From Nocardia goodfellowii (lineage in GTDB: Bacteria > Actinomycetota > Actinomycetes > Mycobacteriales > Mycobacteriaceae): DNA of 64,000 nucleotides. This document shows, piece after piece, positions 1-8,862 of this stretch (position 1 is the stretch's first letter; every line of letters starts with the position of its first letter). The notes beneath the pieces were generated by a model that searched no databases, was not told the origin of the DNA, and saw only the letters and a list, made by a program, of their open reading frames with translations. The stretch lies in assembly GCF_017875645.1 (NCBI RefSeq), contig NZ_JAGGMR010000001.1, positions 1,674,001 through 1,738,000 on the forward strand, written 5' to 3'. The position numbers and the translations under genes are program-made.

Positions 1-683
1 TTGTCCTTGGTCAGGTCGATGCCGGCCGAGGCCTTGAACTTGTCGACCAGCCAGGTGACCACGCGCTCGTCCCAGTCGTCACCACCGAGGTGGTTGTCAC
101 CGGAGGTGGCGCGGACCTCGACGACGCCCTCGCCGATTTCCAGCAGCGAGACGTCGAAGGTGCCGCCACCGAGGTCGAAGACCAGGATGGTCTGTTCCTT
201 GTCGCCCTTGTCCAGGCCGTAGGCCAGCGCGGCCGCGGTCGGCTCGTTGACGATGCGGAGCACGTTCAGGCCCGCGATCTGGCCGGCTTCCTTGGTGGCC
301 TGGCGCTGCGCGTCCTCGAAGTAGGCGGGGACGGTGATGACCGCGTCGGTGATCTCCTCACCGAGGTAGGCCTCGGCGTCGCGCTTCAGCTTCATCAGCG
401 TGCGCGCGGAGATTTCCTGCGGCGTGTACTTCTTGCCGTCGATCTCGGTGGTCCAGTCGGTGCCGATGTGGCGCTTGACCGAGCGGATGGTGCGGTCGAC
501 GTTGGTGACCGCCTGGTTCTTGGCGGGCTGGCCGACGAGAACCTCACCGTTCTTCGCGAACGCGACGACGGACGGGGTGGTGCGCGATCCTTCAGAGTTC
601 GCGACGACAACCGGTTCGCCGCCTTCGAGAACGGCGACGACCGAGTTCGTGGTCCCGAGGTCGATTCCGACCGCACGAGCCAT
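1..683 (-). CDS. dnaK: Chaperone DnaK (Hsp70), 5' part only
   Basis: ATP-dependent cytosolic Hsp70 chaperone that folds nascent and heat-damaged proteins with DnaJ and GrpE. The visible 227 residues are the first part of the actin-like nucleotide-binding domain. They begin [18 protein letters not shown] (phosphate 1 motif) and include [15 protein letters not shown] and the phosphate 2 loop [15 protein letters not shown]. The gene runs off the left edge, so the rest of the ATPase domain and the substrate-binding domain are not seen. The ATG at 681-683 has a strong AGGAGG ribosome site seven bases upstream. Upstream lie a HAIR operator (830-850) and a SigH-like promoter (865-890). In relatives grpE, dnaJ and hspR follow dnaK; they would lie outside this window. 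Confidence 0.98.
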   Translation of the reverse strand, partial: MARAVGIDLGTTNSVVAVLEGGEPVVVANSEGSRTTPSVVAFAKNGEVLVGQPAKNQAVTNVDRTIRSVKRHIGTDWTTEIDGKKYTPQEISARTLMKLKRDAEAYLGEEITDAVITVPAYFEDAQRQATKEAGQIAGLNVLRIVNEPTAAALAYGLDKGDKEQTILVFDLGGGTFDVSLLEIGEGVVEVRATSGDNHLGGDDWDERVVTWLVDKFKASAGIDLTKD

Positions 684-829
684 GGTGGTTCCTCCTAGTT
701 GACGTATTACTTGTGGGTGCCGGGCGCACATGCTGCGGCTCCAAGCACCGATTCGCGGAGCACGATCCCAGCAACGCTGAGCGTGGTCGGCTCAATCCTG
801 CCCTCGGCTCGGCCGGGAGTCAACTCAAA

Positions 830-850
830 CTTGAGTCGGACACGCTCAAC
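830..850 (-). promoter_or_regulatory. HAIR operator (HspR binding site) upstream of dnaK
   Basis: Read on the plus strand it is CTTGAGT-CGGACAC-GCTCAAC, against the known actinobacterial HAIR consensus CTTGAGT-N7-ACTCAAG. One half-site is perfect and the other differs at the two outer bases. It lies just downstream of the predicted -10 of the dnaK promoter, where HspR binding would block transcription. An overlapping ACTCAA-ACTTGAGT inverted repeat at 823-836 may extend the site. Confidence 0.85.
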
Positions 851-864
851 ATCTAGTTCTGCTC

Positions 865-890
865 AACCGGCTACCTGCGCGATCTATTCC
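865..890 (-). promoter_or_regulatory. SigH-like promoter of dnaK
   Basis: On the minus strand GGAAT (886-890) and GTT (865-867) are separated by exactly 18 bases, fitting the mycobacterial SigH pattern GGAA(C/T)-N17-22-GTT. It is about 180 bases upstream of the dnaK start, with the HAIR operator directly downstream. The rest of the 684-1026 gap shows nothing else recognisable. Assignment to SigH is inferred from sequence and from the known SigH control of dnaK in M. tuberculosis. Confidence 0.6.
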
Positions 891-1026
891 CAGACCTTGT
901 CGGGCGCCATCAGCCATTCTCGTCACGCGACCGGCACCCGGCCACCCTGTGGCCGGTTCGTAATGAAAGAGACCGAAGGGTCCCACCCGCCGGCCCGCAC
1001 GGAATCGCTACCGCGATGGTGTCTCC

Positions 1027-1797
1027 TTACTGGAGACCTTCGAACTGGATGCGTTCCGGCGGGGTGCCGGTCTCCAGCAACCGGTTCACCGTGGCGTGCA
1101 CCATCGCGGGCGAACCGCAGACCAGCACCTGATGGTTCGCGAAGGCACCGTGTGTGCCGACCACCTCGGCCAGCGTGCCCTGCAACAGGTCTTCCGGAGC
1201 GAAGCCGATATCGACCCGCGAGTGCTCGTACCAGTCGTCGGTCCAGCCCGGGTCCCGCAGGCTCTCGACGACGGGAACGACTGTCAGCCAGGGCAATTCC
1301 TCGGCCAGCAGCGTCAGCATGTCGGAGGCGTAGAGGTCGCGGGGGCTGTGCCCGCCGAAGAACAGATAGGTGGGGGGCGGCTCCGGATGCCGGGCCAGCT
1401 CCAAGATCTGCGAGCGCATCGGGGCCAGCCCGGTGCCGCCCGCGATCATGACGATCTCGTCGCCCTCCGGGTCTACCTGGAACATGCCCGCGGGCGCGGT
1501 GATGCGCCACTCGTCGCCCGCCCGCGTCTCGGTGACCAGGGTGCTGCTCAGCCAGCCGCCCGGCACGGTGCGCACATGGAATTCCAGCTTGCCGTCCAGC
1601 GACGGCGGCAGCGCGGGCGACAACCGGCGGCGTACCTCCGGATGCTGCGGCACCCGCACCTCCACCGACTGCCCCGCGGTGAACGGCACGAACTCGCCGA
1701 TCAGGCGGATCACCGCCAGGTCGTGGCGCAGCCGATGGTGACCCACGACCGTGGCCTTCCATTCCGGGGGCGCGATGAGGCTGGGATCGATCTCCAC
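1027..1797 (-). CDS. FAD/NAD(P)H oxidoreductase, stand-alone reductase half of a flavohemoglobin
   Basis: Ferredoxin-NADP reductase-like protein of about 256 residues. An FAD-binding barrel carries the RRLSPALPPS flavin motif, which is R-x-Y-S-like with Tyr replaced by Leu. The NAD(P) domain carries IAGGTGLAPMRSQ and a C-terminal VLVCGSPAMV. It aligns throughout with the reductase half of the upstream flavohemoglobin (EWKATVVGHHR versus EATVVGHRR; GGTGLAPMRSQ versus GAGTGIAPLRAQ), so it looks like a tandem duplicate that lacks a globin. The start is uncertain: GTG at 1795-1797 is chosen, and TTG at 1798-1800 is also possible. The upstream stop is only 15 bases away, so the two genes are probably co-transcribed and may be translationally coupled. 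Its electron acceptor cannot be told from sequence. Confidence 0.85.
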   Translation of the reverse strand: MEIDPSLIAPPEWKATVVGHHRLRHDLAVIRLIGEFVPFTAGQSVEVRVPQHPEVRRRLSPALPPSLDGKLEFHVRTVPGGWLSSTLVTETRAGDEWRITAPAGMFQVDPEGDEIVMIAGGTGLAPMRSQILELARHPEPPPTYLFFGGHSPRDLYASDMLTLLAEELPWLTVVPVVESLRDPGWTDDWYEHSRVDIGFAPEDLLQGTLAEVVGTHGAFANHQVLVCGSPAMVHATVNRLLETGTPPERIQFEGLQ

Positions 1798-1811
1798 CAA
1801 GAGTGTCTCGC

Positions 1812-2969
1812 TTACACAGGATCGGAGCTGATGATGTGCTCCGGGGTGCCGACAGAAATAAGGGCCCGACGGGTGTCGGCGATCATCCGCGCCGACCCGG
1901 CGATCTGGATCTGCCGGTCCGCCCACGCGCCGAAGCTGGCGACCACCGCGCCGAGATTGCCGGTCAGGCGGCGATGCATGCCGTAGGGCTCCTCGGCGGG
2001 CGGATGCGGGAACCACCACGGATTGGTCTTCTGCTCACAGACCGGGACGATGGTGAGCCACGGATTGCTCTGCGAGAGCTGCCACATGTTCTCCACGTCG
2101 TACAGGTCGCACGGGTAGCGGCCGCCGATGAAGAAGTGCACCCGCGGATTCACTCCGCGCTGACCCATCTCGATGAGCTGCGCGCGCAACGGCGCGATGC
2201 CGGTGCCCGCGCCGATGAGCAGCACATCGCGGCCGCTTTCCCGGTCCACGTGCAAACCGCCCAGCGGCGCGGCGATCCGCCAGCGGTCCCCGACCTGGGT
2301 CTCGTTGACGATGGCCGGGCTGACCCAGCCGCCGCGGATCTTGCGGACGTGGAATTCGATCTCGCCGTACGGGTTCGACGGAATCGCGGGGGAGAGATAG
2401 CGCCACATTTTCGGACGCTGCGGCAGCGTGACCGGCACGTACTGGCCGGCCTGATAGGGGATCGGGGTGTCGGACTGCAACCGGACGATCGCCAGATCCT
2501 CCAGCACGCGCCGGTGCCCGACCACGGTGGCTTCCCAAAAGGGTTGCGACTTATCGGAATTGGCGCCGATGGCCATGGACGCCGAGATCAGGATGGTGAC
2601 GTCGCGCCAGCCCTCGTGCAACTCCCGGTTCCAGCCGGCACCGTTGTAGGAACGGAAGGCCTGCAGCAACGCGTGCCCCGCGGCGTCGTAATGCGAGGCC
2701 GCGACACCGTATTTGCGGTGGTCGCGGGCGAGCTGCTCGAGAAAGGTCTGGGCCCGCTCCCAGTCTTCGAGATGATCGAGGACGAACTGGATCGCGGTGC
2801 ACACCCGTTGCGCCTGCTTCTCCATCGCGGGTGGGAACAGCTCTCGGAGCTGTGGGTTCTCGGCAAAAAGAAAGCCGTAGAACGTGCTGATCAACCGCTC
2901 GGGTCCGTTCGGTGCCTCGGTCACCGAACGGAAGTTGGCGCGGACCAGCGCTGCTGAACGCGCATCCAC
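1812..2969 (-). CDS. Type II flavohemoglobin (Rv0385-like)
   Basis: About 385 residues. An N-terminal globin domain (roughly residues 1-140) carries the FYGFLF B-helix region, a KQAQRV E-helix and the probable proximal haem His in ARDHRKYGV. It is followed by an FAD-binding barrel (WRYLSPAIPS) and an NAD-binding domain (IGAGTGIAPLRAQ). The closest known relative is M. tuberculosis Rv0385, a type II flavohemoglobin described as divergent from classical NO dioxygenases and linked to D-lactate oxidation and redox stress. GTG at 2967-2969 is preferred because GGAAAGGAAG precedes it at good spacing; an ATG at 3006-3008 would add 13 residues. It sits between dnaK and clpB, which suggests a stress role. 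Confidence 0.85.
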   Translation of the reverse strand: MDARSAALVRANFRSVTEAPNGPERLISTFYGFLFAENPQLRELFPPAMEKQAQRVCTAIQFVLDHLEDWERAQTFLEQLARDHRKYGVAASHYDAAGHALLQAFRSYNGAGWNRELHEGWRDVTILISASMAIGANSDKSQPFWEATVVGHRRVLEDLAIVRLQSDTPIPYQAGQYVPVTLPQRPKMWRYLSPAIPSNPYGEIEFHVRKIRGGWVSPAIVNETQVGDRWRIAAPLGGLHVDRESGRDVLLIGAGTGIAPLRAQLIEMGQRGVNPRVHFFIGGRYPCDLYDVENMWQLSQSNPWLTIVPVCEQKTNPWWFPHPPAEEPYGMHRRLTGNLGAVVASFGAWADRQIQIAGSARMIADTRRALISVGTPEHIISSDPV

Positions 2970-3186
2970 GACGTGGAGCTTCCTTTCCCTCGTCTTGCCC
3001 AGGGACATACCCGTCGGCCGTGTCGGTACCAGTATCCAGGAAAAACCGGAGGTCGCCAGGGGATGCCCGCGTGCGACCGGGGCCAACCGTAGCTGACCAT
3101 TTCCAGCGGCCTGCGAGCAGTCGCAAGCGGCCGGCAAACCGGGCCGTCACCGGGTCGGAAAGGGAACTGAACGCTTGGGCTGATGG

Positions 3187-4122
3187 TCAGATGCTCAACA
3201 CGGTTTTTCCGCGTGCGGCGGGCTTGTCGATGACCGCGGCGGCTTGCGCCAGCGGCACGGTGGACTCGATCGGGATCACCACGTCACCGTCGCTCACCCG
3301 CCGGAGTAGTCGGGCCAATTCGGGTGCCGCGCCGTGAGATTCGAAGTTGCCGCCCTTGATGCCGCGGTCCAGCAGCGCGGGCGCGTCGGCGGAGCCGATG
3401 GTGCTGTAGACGGTGCCGCCGTCACGCACCACGGCGGTGAGCTCGGTGAGTCGATCGGGCGGACTGACCAGATCGAACAGCACATCGATGCCGTCGGGGT
3501 AGCGGTCGGCCAGCTGTTCGGCCACCGAGCCCCGGGTGTAGTCGACGGTTTCGGCCGCGCCGAGCCGCAGCATCTGATCGGCCGCCGCGCCGCGCGCCGT
3601 CGCGATGACGTGCGCGCCCGCGAGATTCGCCAGCTGCACCAGGAAAACGCCGACGCCGCCGGTGGCGCCGACGATGAGCACGGTCTCGTCCGGTTCGATC
3701 TTGGCGGCGTCCACCAGGTCCTGGGCGGTGACGCCGGCGGTCGGTACCGCGGCGGCGGCCATGGTGGCGATGCCGTCGGGGATTCGGACCAGGGTGGCGT
3801 CCTCGGGGAGGACCGAGTACTCGGCGAAGGAGCCGTGCCCGGCCCGGCCGGCCAGGAACTTGCCCACCACCCGATCGCCGACCGCGAAACGGGTGACTTC
3901 GGGCCCGGTTTCGACCACGGTGCCCGCCCCGTCGACGCCGAGGATCAGCGGGAAATCGTGCGGCAGTTTTCCGTCGAGGATGCCGTCGGCGACTTTTCTG
4001 TCGAACGGGTTGACCCCGGCCGCCTCGAGGTGCACACGCACCGCGCGCGCGCCCGGCTCGGGCACCGGCATATCGGTCGATTCGGGGGTTGCTCCGAACT
4101 CATTGATCACGATCGCGCGCAT
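3187..4122 (-). CDS. Zinc-independent NADPH:quinone reductase-like alcohol dehydrogenase family protein
   Basis: MDR-superfamily oxidoreductase of 311 residues. A GroES-like N-terminal domain contains the GVDGAGTVVETGPEVTRFAVGD segment. The Rossmann domain has the NADP-binding motif VGATGGVGVFLVQLA near residue 150. No zinc-ligand cysteines or the GHE motif are present, placing it with quinone oxidoreductase/zeta-crystallin-type enzymes. The ATG at 4120-4122 has GAGGAGCGG in front of it, better than a more upstream ATG. It is divergent from clpB across a 245-base gap holding the heat-shock operator. The substrate is unknown. Confidence 0.85.
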   Translation of the reverse strand: MRAIVINEFGATPESTDMPVPEPGARAVRVHLEAAGVNPFDRKVADGILDGKLPHDFPLILGVDGAGTVVETGPEVTRFAVGDRVVGKFLAGRAGHGSFAEYSVLPEDATLVRIPDGIATMAAAAVPTAGVTAQDLVDAAKIEPDETVLIVGATGGVGVFLVQLANLAGAHVIATARGAAADQMLRLGAAETVDYTRGSVAEQLADRYPDGIDVLFDLVSPPDRLTELTAVVRDGGTVYSTIGSADAPALLDRGIKGGNFESHGAAPELARLLRRVSDGDVVIPIESTVPLAQAAAVIDKPAARGKTVLSI

Positions 4123-4296
4123 CGTTCCGCTCCTCGACTCGAGCTGAATATGACCCATCAACCAACTGTCAGAACCGTCCTATGAATCCCTACACCACCC
4201 GTGCCGGGATTCATCGCATTCGACCCGGGTGCGGCGTAGCGTGGACGATTGTGCTGGTCAGCCAGCCGCTGCGGCAGGTAGCTGAAATTTTGCAAA

Positions 4297-4317
4297 CTTG
4301 AGCGGAACAGACTCAAC
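4297..4317 (+). promoter_or_regulatory. HAIR operator (HspR binding site) upstream of clpB
   Basis: CTTGAGC-GGAACAG-ACTCAAC matches the HAIR consensus CTTGAGT-N7-ACTCAAG with one mismatch in each arm. It lies 50 bases before the clpB start, and its central spacer contains the -35 element of a SigH-like promoter, so HspR bound here should occlude polymerase. Confidence 0.88.
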
Positions 4318-4329
4318 CTTTCCGGCGTT
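4304..4329 (+). promoter_or_regulatory. SigH-like promoter of clpB
   Basis: GGAAC (4304-4308), 18 bases, then GTT (4327-4329) preceded by GGC. This fits the SigH/SigE-type extracytoplasmic sigma factor pattern and has the same spacing as the dnaK promoter. The -35 is inside the HAIR site. Confidence 0.62.
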
Positions 4330-4367
4330 GGACGCTGTGTATCAACTCGACCAGTAGGAAGGTGACC

Positions 4368-6923
4368 GTGGACTCGTTCAATCCCACCACCAAGACCCAG
4401 GCGGCCTTGACCGCCGCCCTGCAGGCGGCCTCCGCCGCGGGCAACCCGGAGATTCGTCCGGCGCACTTGCTGGTGGCGTTGCTGGATCAGACCGACGGCA
4501 TCGCCGCGCCCTTGCTCAAGGCCGTCGGAGTCGATCCGGCCGCGGTCCGCCGGGAGGCCCAGGACATCGTGGACCGGCTGCCGCGCGCGAGCGGCGCCAC
4601 CACCACCCCACAACTCGGACGCGAATGCCTGGCCGCGATCACCGCCGCCCAGCACCTGTCCAAGGAGATCGGCGACGAGTACGTCTCCACCGAGCACATC
4701 ATGGTCGGCCTGGCCAGTGGCGACTCGGATGTGACGATGCTGCTGAAGAAGTACGGCGCCACCGCCGACGCGCTGCGCGAGGCGTTCACCACCGTGCGTG
4801 GCAGCGCGAAGGTCACCACCCCCGATCCGGAGGGCAGCTACCAGGCGCTGGAGAAGTACTCCACCGATCTGACGGCACTGGCCCGCGAGGGCAAACTCGA
4901 CCCGGTCATCGGCCGTGACTCCGAAATCCGCCGCGTCATCCAGGTTTTGAGCCGGCGCACCAAGAACAACCCGGTGCTGATCGGTGAACCAGGCGTCGGT
5001 AAGACCGCCATCGTCGAGGGGCTGGCGCAGCGCATCGTGGCCGGTGACGTCCCGGAGTCGTTGCGCGGCAAGAACGTCATCTCGCTGGACCTCGGCGCCA
5101 TGGTCGCCGGCGCCAAGTACCGCGGTGAATTCGAGGAACGGCTCAAGGCCGTGCTCGAGGACATCAAGAACAGTGCGGGACAGGTCATCACGTTCATCGA
5201 CGAGCTGCACACCATCGTCGGCGCGGGCGCCACCGGTGAGTCCGCGATGGACGCGGGCAACATGATCAAACCGATGCTCGCCCGCGGTGAGCTGCGCCTG
5301 GTCGGCGCCACCACGCTGGAGGAGTACCGCCAGCACATCGAGAAGGACGCCGCCCTGGAGCGCCGCTTCCAGCAGGTACTGGTCGGTGAGCCCTCGGTGG
5401 AGGACACCGTCGGCATCCTGCGCGGCATCAAGGAGCGCTACGAGGTGCACCACGGCGTGCGCATCACCGACTCCGCGCTGGTCGCCGCGGCCACACTGTC
5501 GGATCGCTACATCACCGCCCGCTTCCTGCCGGACAAGGCGATCGACCTGGTGGACGAGGCCGCTTCCCGGCTGCGGATGGAAATCGACTCGCGCCCGGTC
5601 GAAATCGACGAGATCGAGCGTTCGGTGCGCCGGTTGGAGATCGAGGAGATGGCGCTGAGCAAGGAGACCGACGAGGCCTCCAAGATCCGGCTGGAGAAGC
5701 TGCGCGCCGAACTCGCCGACGGCAAGGAAAAGCTGAACCAGCTGATGACCCGCTGGCAGAACGAGAAGGGCGCGCTGGACCAGGTCCGCATCCTGAAAGA
5801 GGAGCTCGAGTCGTTGCGCGGGGAATCCGAGCGCGCCGAGCGCGACGGCGATCTGGGCAAGGCCGCCGAGCTGCGCTACGGCCGGATCCCGGAGCTGGAG
5901 AAGAAGCTCGACGCCGCCCAAAAGGCTTCCGCCGGTGCCGCCGACGGTGAAATCATGCTGAAGGAGGAGGTCGGCCCGGACGACATCGCCGACGTGGTCT
6001 CGGCCTGGACCGGCGTCCCGACCGGCCGCCTGCTCGAGGGGGAGACCCAGAAACTGCTGCGCATGGAAGACGAACTCGGCCGCCGCGTCGTCGGCCAGAC
6101 CGAGGCCGTGCAGGCAGTGTCGGACGCGGTGCGCCGGGCCCGTGCCGGTGTCGCCGATCCGAACCGTCCCACCGGCTCGTTCATGTTCGTCGGCCCCACC
6201 GGCGTCGGTAAGACCGAGCTGGCGAAAGCCTTGGCGGACTTCCTGTTCGACGACGAGCGCGCCATGGTCCGGATCGACATGAGCGAGTACAGCGAGAAGC
6301 ACTCGGTCGCTCGCCTGGTCGGCGCGCCCCCGGGCTACGTCGGCTACGACCAGGGCGGTCAGCTCACCGAATCGGTGCGCCGCCGCCCCTACTCGGTGAT
6401 CCTGTTCGACGAGATCGAGAAGGCGCACCCGGACGTCTTCGACATCCTGTTGCAGGTGCTCGACGAGGGCCGCCTCACCGACGGCCAGGGCCGCACCGTC
6501 GACTTCCGCAATACGATCCTGATCCTCACCTCGAACCTCGGTGCGGGCGGCGATCCGGAATTCGTGATGAACGCGGTGCGCTCGGCGTTCAAACCGGAGT
6601 TCATCAACCGGCTCGACGACGTGGTGATGTTCCATCACCTGGACGAGGAGCAACTGCGCTCCATCGTCGACATCCAGCTGCAGCAGTTGCAGAAGCGGCT
6701 GGCGCAGCGCCGGTTGACGCTCGAGGTCAGCGAGGCGGCGCAGCTGTGGCTGGCCCTGCGCGGGTACGACCCGGTCTACGGCGCGCGTCCGCTGCGCCGG
6801 TTGATCCAGCAGGCCATCGGCGACACGCTCGCCAAGGAACTGCTGGCCGGTGAGGTGCTCGACGGCGACACGGTCAAGGTCGATCTGGACCAGAACCGCG
6901 ACACGCTGGTCGTCGGCAAGTGA
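4368..6923 (+). CDS. clpB: ATP-dependent disaggregase ClpB
   Basis: Hexameric AAA+ (Hsp100) chaperone that pulls polypeptides out of aggregates with DnaK. It has 851 residues, the normal family length. The N-terminal Clp repeat domain is at roughly 1-145. The first AAA+ module has Walker [10 protein letters not shown] near 205 and Walker [12 protein letters not shown] coiled-coil M domain spans about 410-520, characteristic of ClpB. The second AAA+ module has Walker [10 protein letters not shown] near 608 and Walker [15 protein letters not shown], and a C-terminal D2-small domain follows. GTG at 4368 ([11 protein letters not shown]) is chosen over GTG at 4362 because the latter overlaps the TAGGAAGG ribosome site and the M. 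tuberculosis protein starts the same way. It is controlled by the HAIR/SigH region just upstream. Confidence 0.98.
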   Translation: MDSFNPTTKTQAALTAALQAASAAGNPEIRPAHLLVALLDQTDGIAAPLLKAVGVDPAAVRREAQDIVDRLPRASGATTTPQLGRECLAAITAAQHLSKEIGDEYVSTEHIMVGLASGDSDVTMLLKKYGATADALREAFTTVRGSAKVTTPDPEGSYQALEKYSTDLTALAREGKLDPVIGRDSEIRRVIQVLSRRTKNNPVLIGEPGVGKTAIVEGLAQRIVAGDVPESLRGKNVISLDLGAMVAGAKYRGEFEERLKAVLEDIKNSAGQVITFIDELHTIVGAGATGESAMDAGNMIKPMLARGELRLVGATTLEEYRQHIEKDAALERRFQQVLVGEPSVEDTVGILRGIKERYEVHHGVRITDSALVAAATLSDRYITARFLPDKAIDLVDEAASRLRMEIDSRPVEIDEIERSVRRLEIEEMALSKETDEASKIRLEKLRAELADGKEKLNQLMTRWQNEKGALDQVRILKEELESLRGESERAERDGDLGKAAELRYGRIPELEKKLDAAQKASAGAADGEIMLKEEVGPDDIADVVSAWTGVPTGRLLEGETQKLLRMEDELGRRVVGQTEAVQAVSDAVRRARAGVADPNRPTGSFMFVGPTGVGKTELAKALADFLFDDERAMVRIDMSEYSEKHSVARLVGAPPGYVGYDQGGQLTESVRRRPYSVILFDEIEKAHPDVFDILLQVLDEGRLTDGQGRTVDFRNTILILTSNLGAGGDPEFVMNAVRSAFKPEFINRLDDVVMFHHLDEEQLRSIVDIQLQQLQKRLAQRRLTLEVSEAAQLWLALRGYDPVYGARPLRRLIQQAIGDTLAKELLAGEVLDGDTVKVDLDQNRDTLVVGK

Positions 6924-6928
6924 CGACG

Positions 6929-6958
6929 GGGCGGTCCGACCTCACGGCCGGACCGCCC
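6929..6958 (+). terminator. Hairpin downstream of clpB
   Basis: Perfect 10-bp inverted repeat GGGCGGTCCG / CGGACCGCCC with a 10-base loop, starting six bases after the clpB stop. There is no T tract, as is common for actinobacterial hairpin terminators. Confidence 0.6.
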
Positions 6959-6980
6959 GTACCGGCCTACCCTGGAGGTC

Positions 6981-7757
6981 ATGACGAACCCGAAGGATCC
7001 TTGGGGGCAACGTCCGGAGGACGCACCGACCGAGCACCTCGGTCACTCGGGTGCGCCGCCCGAGTACGGCCAGGGTCCGTCGGTCTATCCGTCCAACGAG
7101 CAATACGACGCCTGGACGCCGCCGCCCCCGAACGCGACCCAGGAATTGCCCCGGGCCGAAAACCAGTGGGGCGCCTACGAAAGCGGCGGCTACGGCAACC
7201 AGTACCCCACGCCCGCGCAGCGTCCGGTTCCGCCCGGCGCGGTGCCGCCGGGCATGTCGCCGGGCGATCTGCCGCCCGGGCCGCCGCAGCCGCCGAAGCG
7301 CAATACCGGTCTCTGGATCGCCTTGGCGCTGGGCGTGATCGCACTGATCGCGGTGGCCGGCGTGGTCACGGGCGCGCTGCTGGGCAGCCGGGATTCCGGG
7401 TCGAACGCCGCGGGAGACACCACGGCACCGGCGACGCGCACGGCGCCGGTGCTGCCGCCGCAGTCCGGCCGGAGCACGACCACCGGCATCCCCGGTGTGC
7501 CCGGATTCGAGAATCTCGGCGCCACCATGGGCACCATCAACGCGAACACCGGGGGCACGCTCACCCTCGACTCCGCCTCCGGCGGCAGCGTCACCGTGCA
7601 CACCAATGACATGACACAGGTCATTTCGCTGTCCGGCGCGAAGGTGTCGGACCTGCCCGTCGGTGACATAGTGATGGTGCAGGGTGACAAGAATCCGGAC
7701 GGGTCCATCTTGGCCAAGTTCATCATCAGCACCGCGCTGCCCGGCGGCCCTCGGTAA
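6981..7757 (+). CDS. Membrane-anchored DUF5666-like secreted protein
   Basis: 258 residues. The cytoplasmic N terminus (about 1-108) is rich in Pro, Gly, Gln and Tyr. One membrane helix follows (LWIALALGVIALIAVAGVVTGALL, about 111-134), then a Thr/Pro linker. The extracellular domain of about 80 residues (MGTINANTGGTLTLDS to ILAKFIIS) looks like a small beta-barrel of the DUF5666 type. The ATG is preceded by GGAGG only a few bases away. It is probably single-pass, N-in/C-out. The function is unknown. It follows clpB after a hairpin, so it likely has its own transcript. Confidence 0.75.
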   Translation: MTNPKDPWGQRPEDAPTEHLGHSGAPPEYGQGPSVYPSNEQYDAWTPPPPNATQELPRAENQWGAYESGGYGNQYPTPAQRPVPPGAVPPGMSPGDLPPGPPQPPKRNTGLWIALALGVIALIAVAGVVTGALLGSRDSGSNAAGDTTAPATRTAPVLPPQSGRSTTTGIPGVPGFENLGATMGTINANTGGTLTLDSASGGSVTVHTNDMTQVISLSGAKVSDLPVGDIVMVQGDKNPDGSILAKFIISTALPGGPR

Positions 7758-7824
7758 TGAGGTCCGGCTCGGCGCGCCCACAATGACGAACTCTGCCGGG
7801 CTGCGCCCATTAAGGTAGACGGCG

Positions 7825-8838
7825 ATGACGGCATTGTGGTTCGGGTTGGCGGCGATCGCACTGATTGGTGCGGTCGTGCTGCTGTATTTCGATCGGGTCC
7901 AGCGGCAGCGGACCGGTCACGCACGCCAGGTCTGGGCGAAAGCCCAGGGCTACACGTATGTATCGGTGGAACCGGCACTGCCCGCCACCTGGCGGCGGGG
8001 TGCGCTGGCCAAGCTCGGCTACCTCTCCGCCGTGGACGTGGTATCCGGAATCCGCAAGGGCGAGAAGTTCGTTCTGTTCGATCTGGAGGACGCGGCGACC
8101 CTGGTCGCGGTGCGCCGGCAGATCGGTTCCGATATCGACGTGGACATGCGTTTGAAGACGGCGTCGCCGCCGAAGGACGCCGATCTGGAGTTGCTCGGCG
8201 CGATCGGTGACCGGGTGGTGTTCGCCACCAATCCCGAGATCGCCAGGCACGCTGTGGATCAGCGGATGGTCGCGTTCATCGAGACCTTGCCCGACACGGT
8301 GCAAATGCTGTGGTCCGAAGGTAATTGGACGCTGGGCATGCTGTCGGTCGGCACCTCGGCCAAAGACTGGGAGACCGCGATCGACGCGGTGCTGCGGTTG
8401 TCGGGTCTGCTGCATGTGCTGCCGCCGGTCGCCGATCCGCGCGCCAACCCCACCGGGCACGACCCGGGCCGCCCCCGGCCGCGCAAGGCCGAGGACGAGG
8501 ATCCGGAGTTCGAGGCGCCGGCCGGGGCTACCCGGGTGCGCCCGCCGGATGCGCCGCGACGCGAAGACGATCGCGACTACGACGATCACGACTACGACGA
8601 CGAGGACTTCGAAGAGCGGTCCTACGCCTATGCCGACGATTTCGACGACGAACCCGAGCCGCGCGTCCAGGAACCGCCGCGCCGGCCGTCCCTGGCGGTG
8701 GTCCCGGACGCTCGCTCCCGGGTGCGCGACGAGCGCGCCGAGGATGAGGAAGAGAACCGCGGGCGCGACGAGGCGCCGCAGCCCGGTGGACCGTTCCACC
8801 CTGGATTTCGTCCCTATCAGGGTCCGGTCCCGCAATAA
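7825..8838 (+). CDS. Membrane-anchored conserved protein with acidic C-terminal tail (Rv0383c-like)
   Basis: 337 residues. An N-terminal signal anchor (LWFGLAAIALIGAVVLLYF) is followed by a conserved domain of about 180 residues without a recognised fold (WAKAQGYTYVSVEPALPATW, VGTSAKDWETAIDAVLR). The last 140 residues are a disordered, highly charged tail full of Asp/Glu and Arg (for example DDRDYDDHDYDDEDFEE). Position between clpB and pyrE matches M. tuberculosis Rv0383c, a conserved protein of unknown function. I do not assign a role. Confidence 0.75.
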   Translation: MTALWFGLAAIALIGAVVLLYFDRVQRQRTGHARQVWAKAQGYTYVSVEPALPATWRRGALAKLGYLSAVDVVSGIRKGEKFVLFDLEDAATLVAVRRQIGSDIDVDMRLKTASPPKDADLELLGAIGDRVVFATNPEIARHAVDQRMVAFIETLPDTVQMLWSEGNWTLGMLSVGTSAKDWETAIDAVLRLSGLLHVLPPVADPRANPTGHDPGRPRPRKAEDEDPEFEAPAGATRVRPPDAPRREDDRDYDDHDYDDEDFEERSYAYADDFDDEPEPRVQEPPRRPSLAVVPDARSRVRDERAEDEEENRGRDEAPQPGGPFHPGFRPYQGPVPQ

Positions 8839-8862
8839 TTCGCTGATTGGAATGTGGTCGTG

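Noticed and set aside
4158..6653. Long open frame antisense to clpB
   Set aside because: It is the opposite strand of clpB, a clear gene with all motifs. The antisense frame is rich in low-complexity His/Gln/Arg/Asp runs and has no recognisable domain; such frames are common at this GC content.
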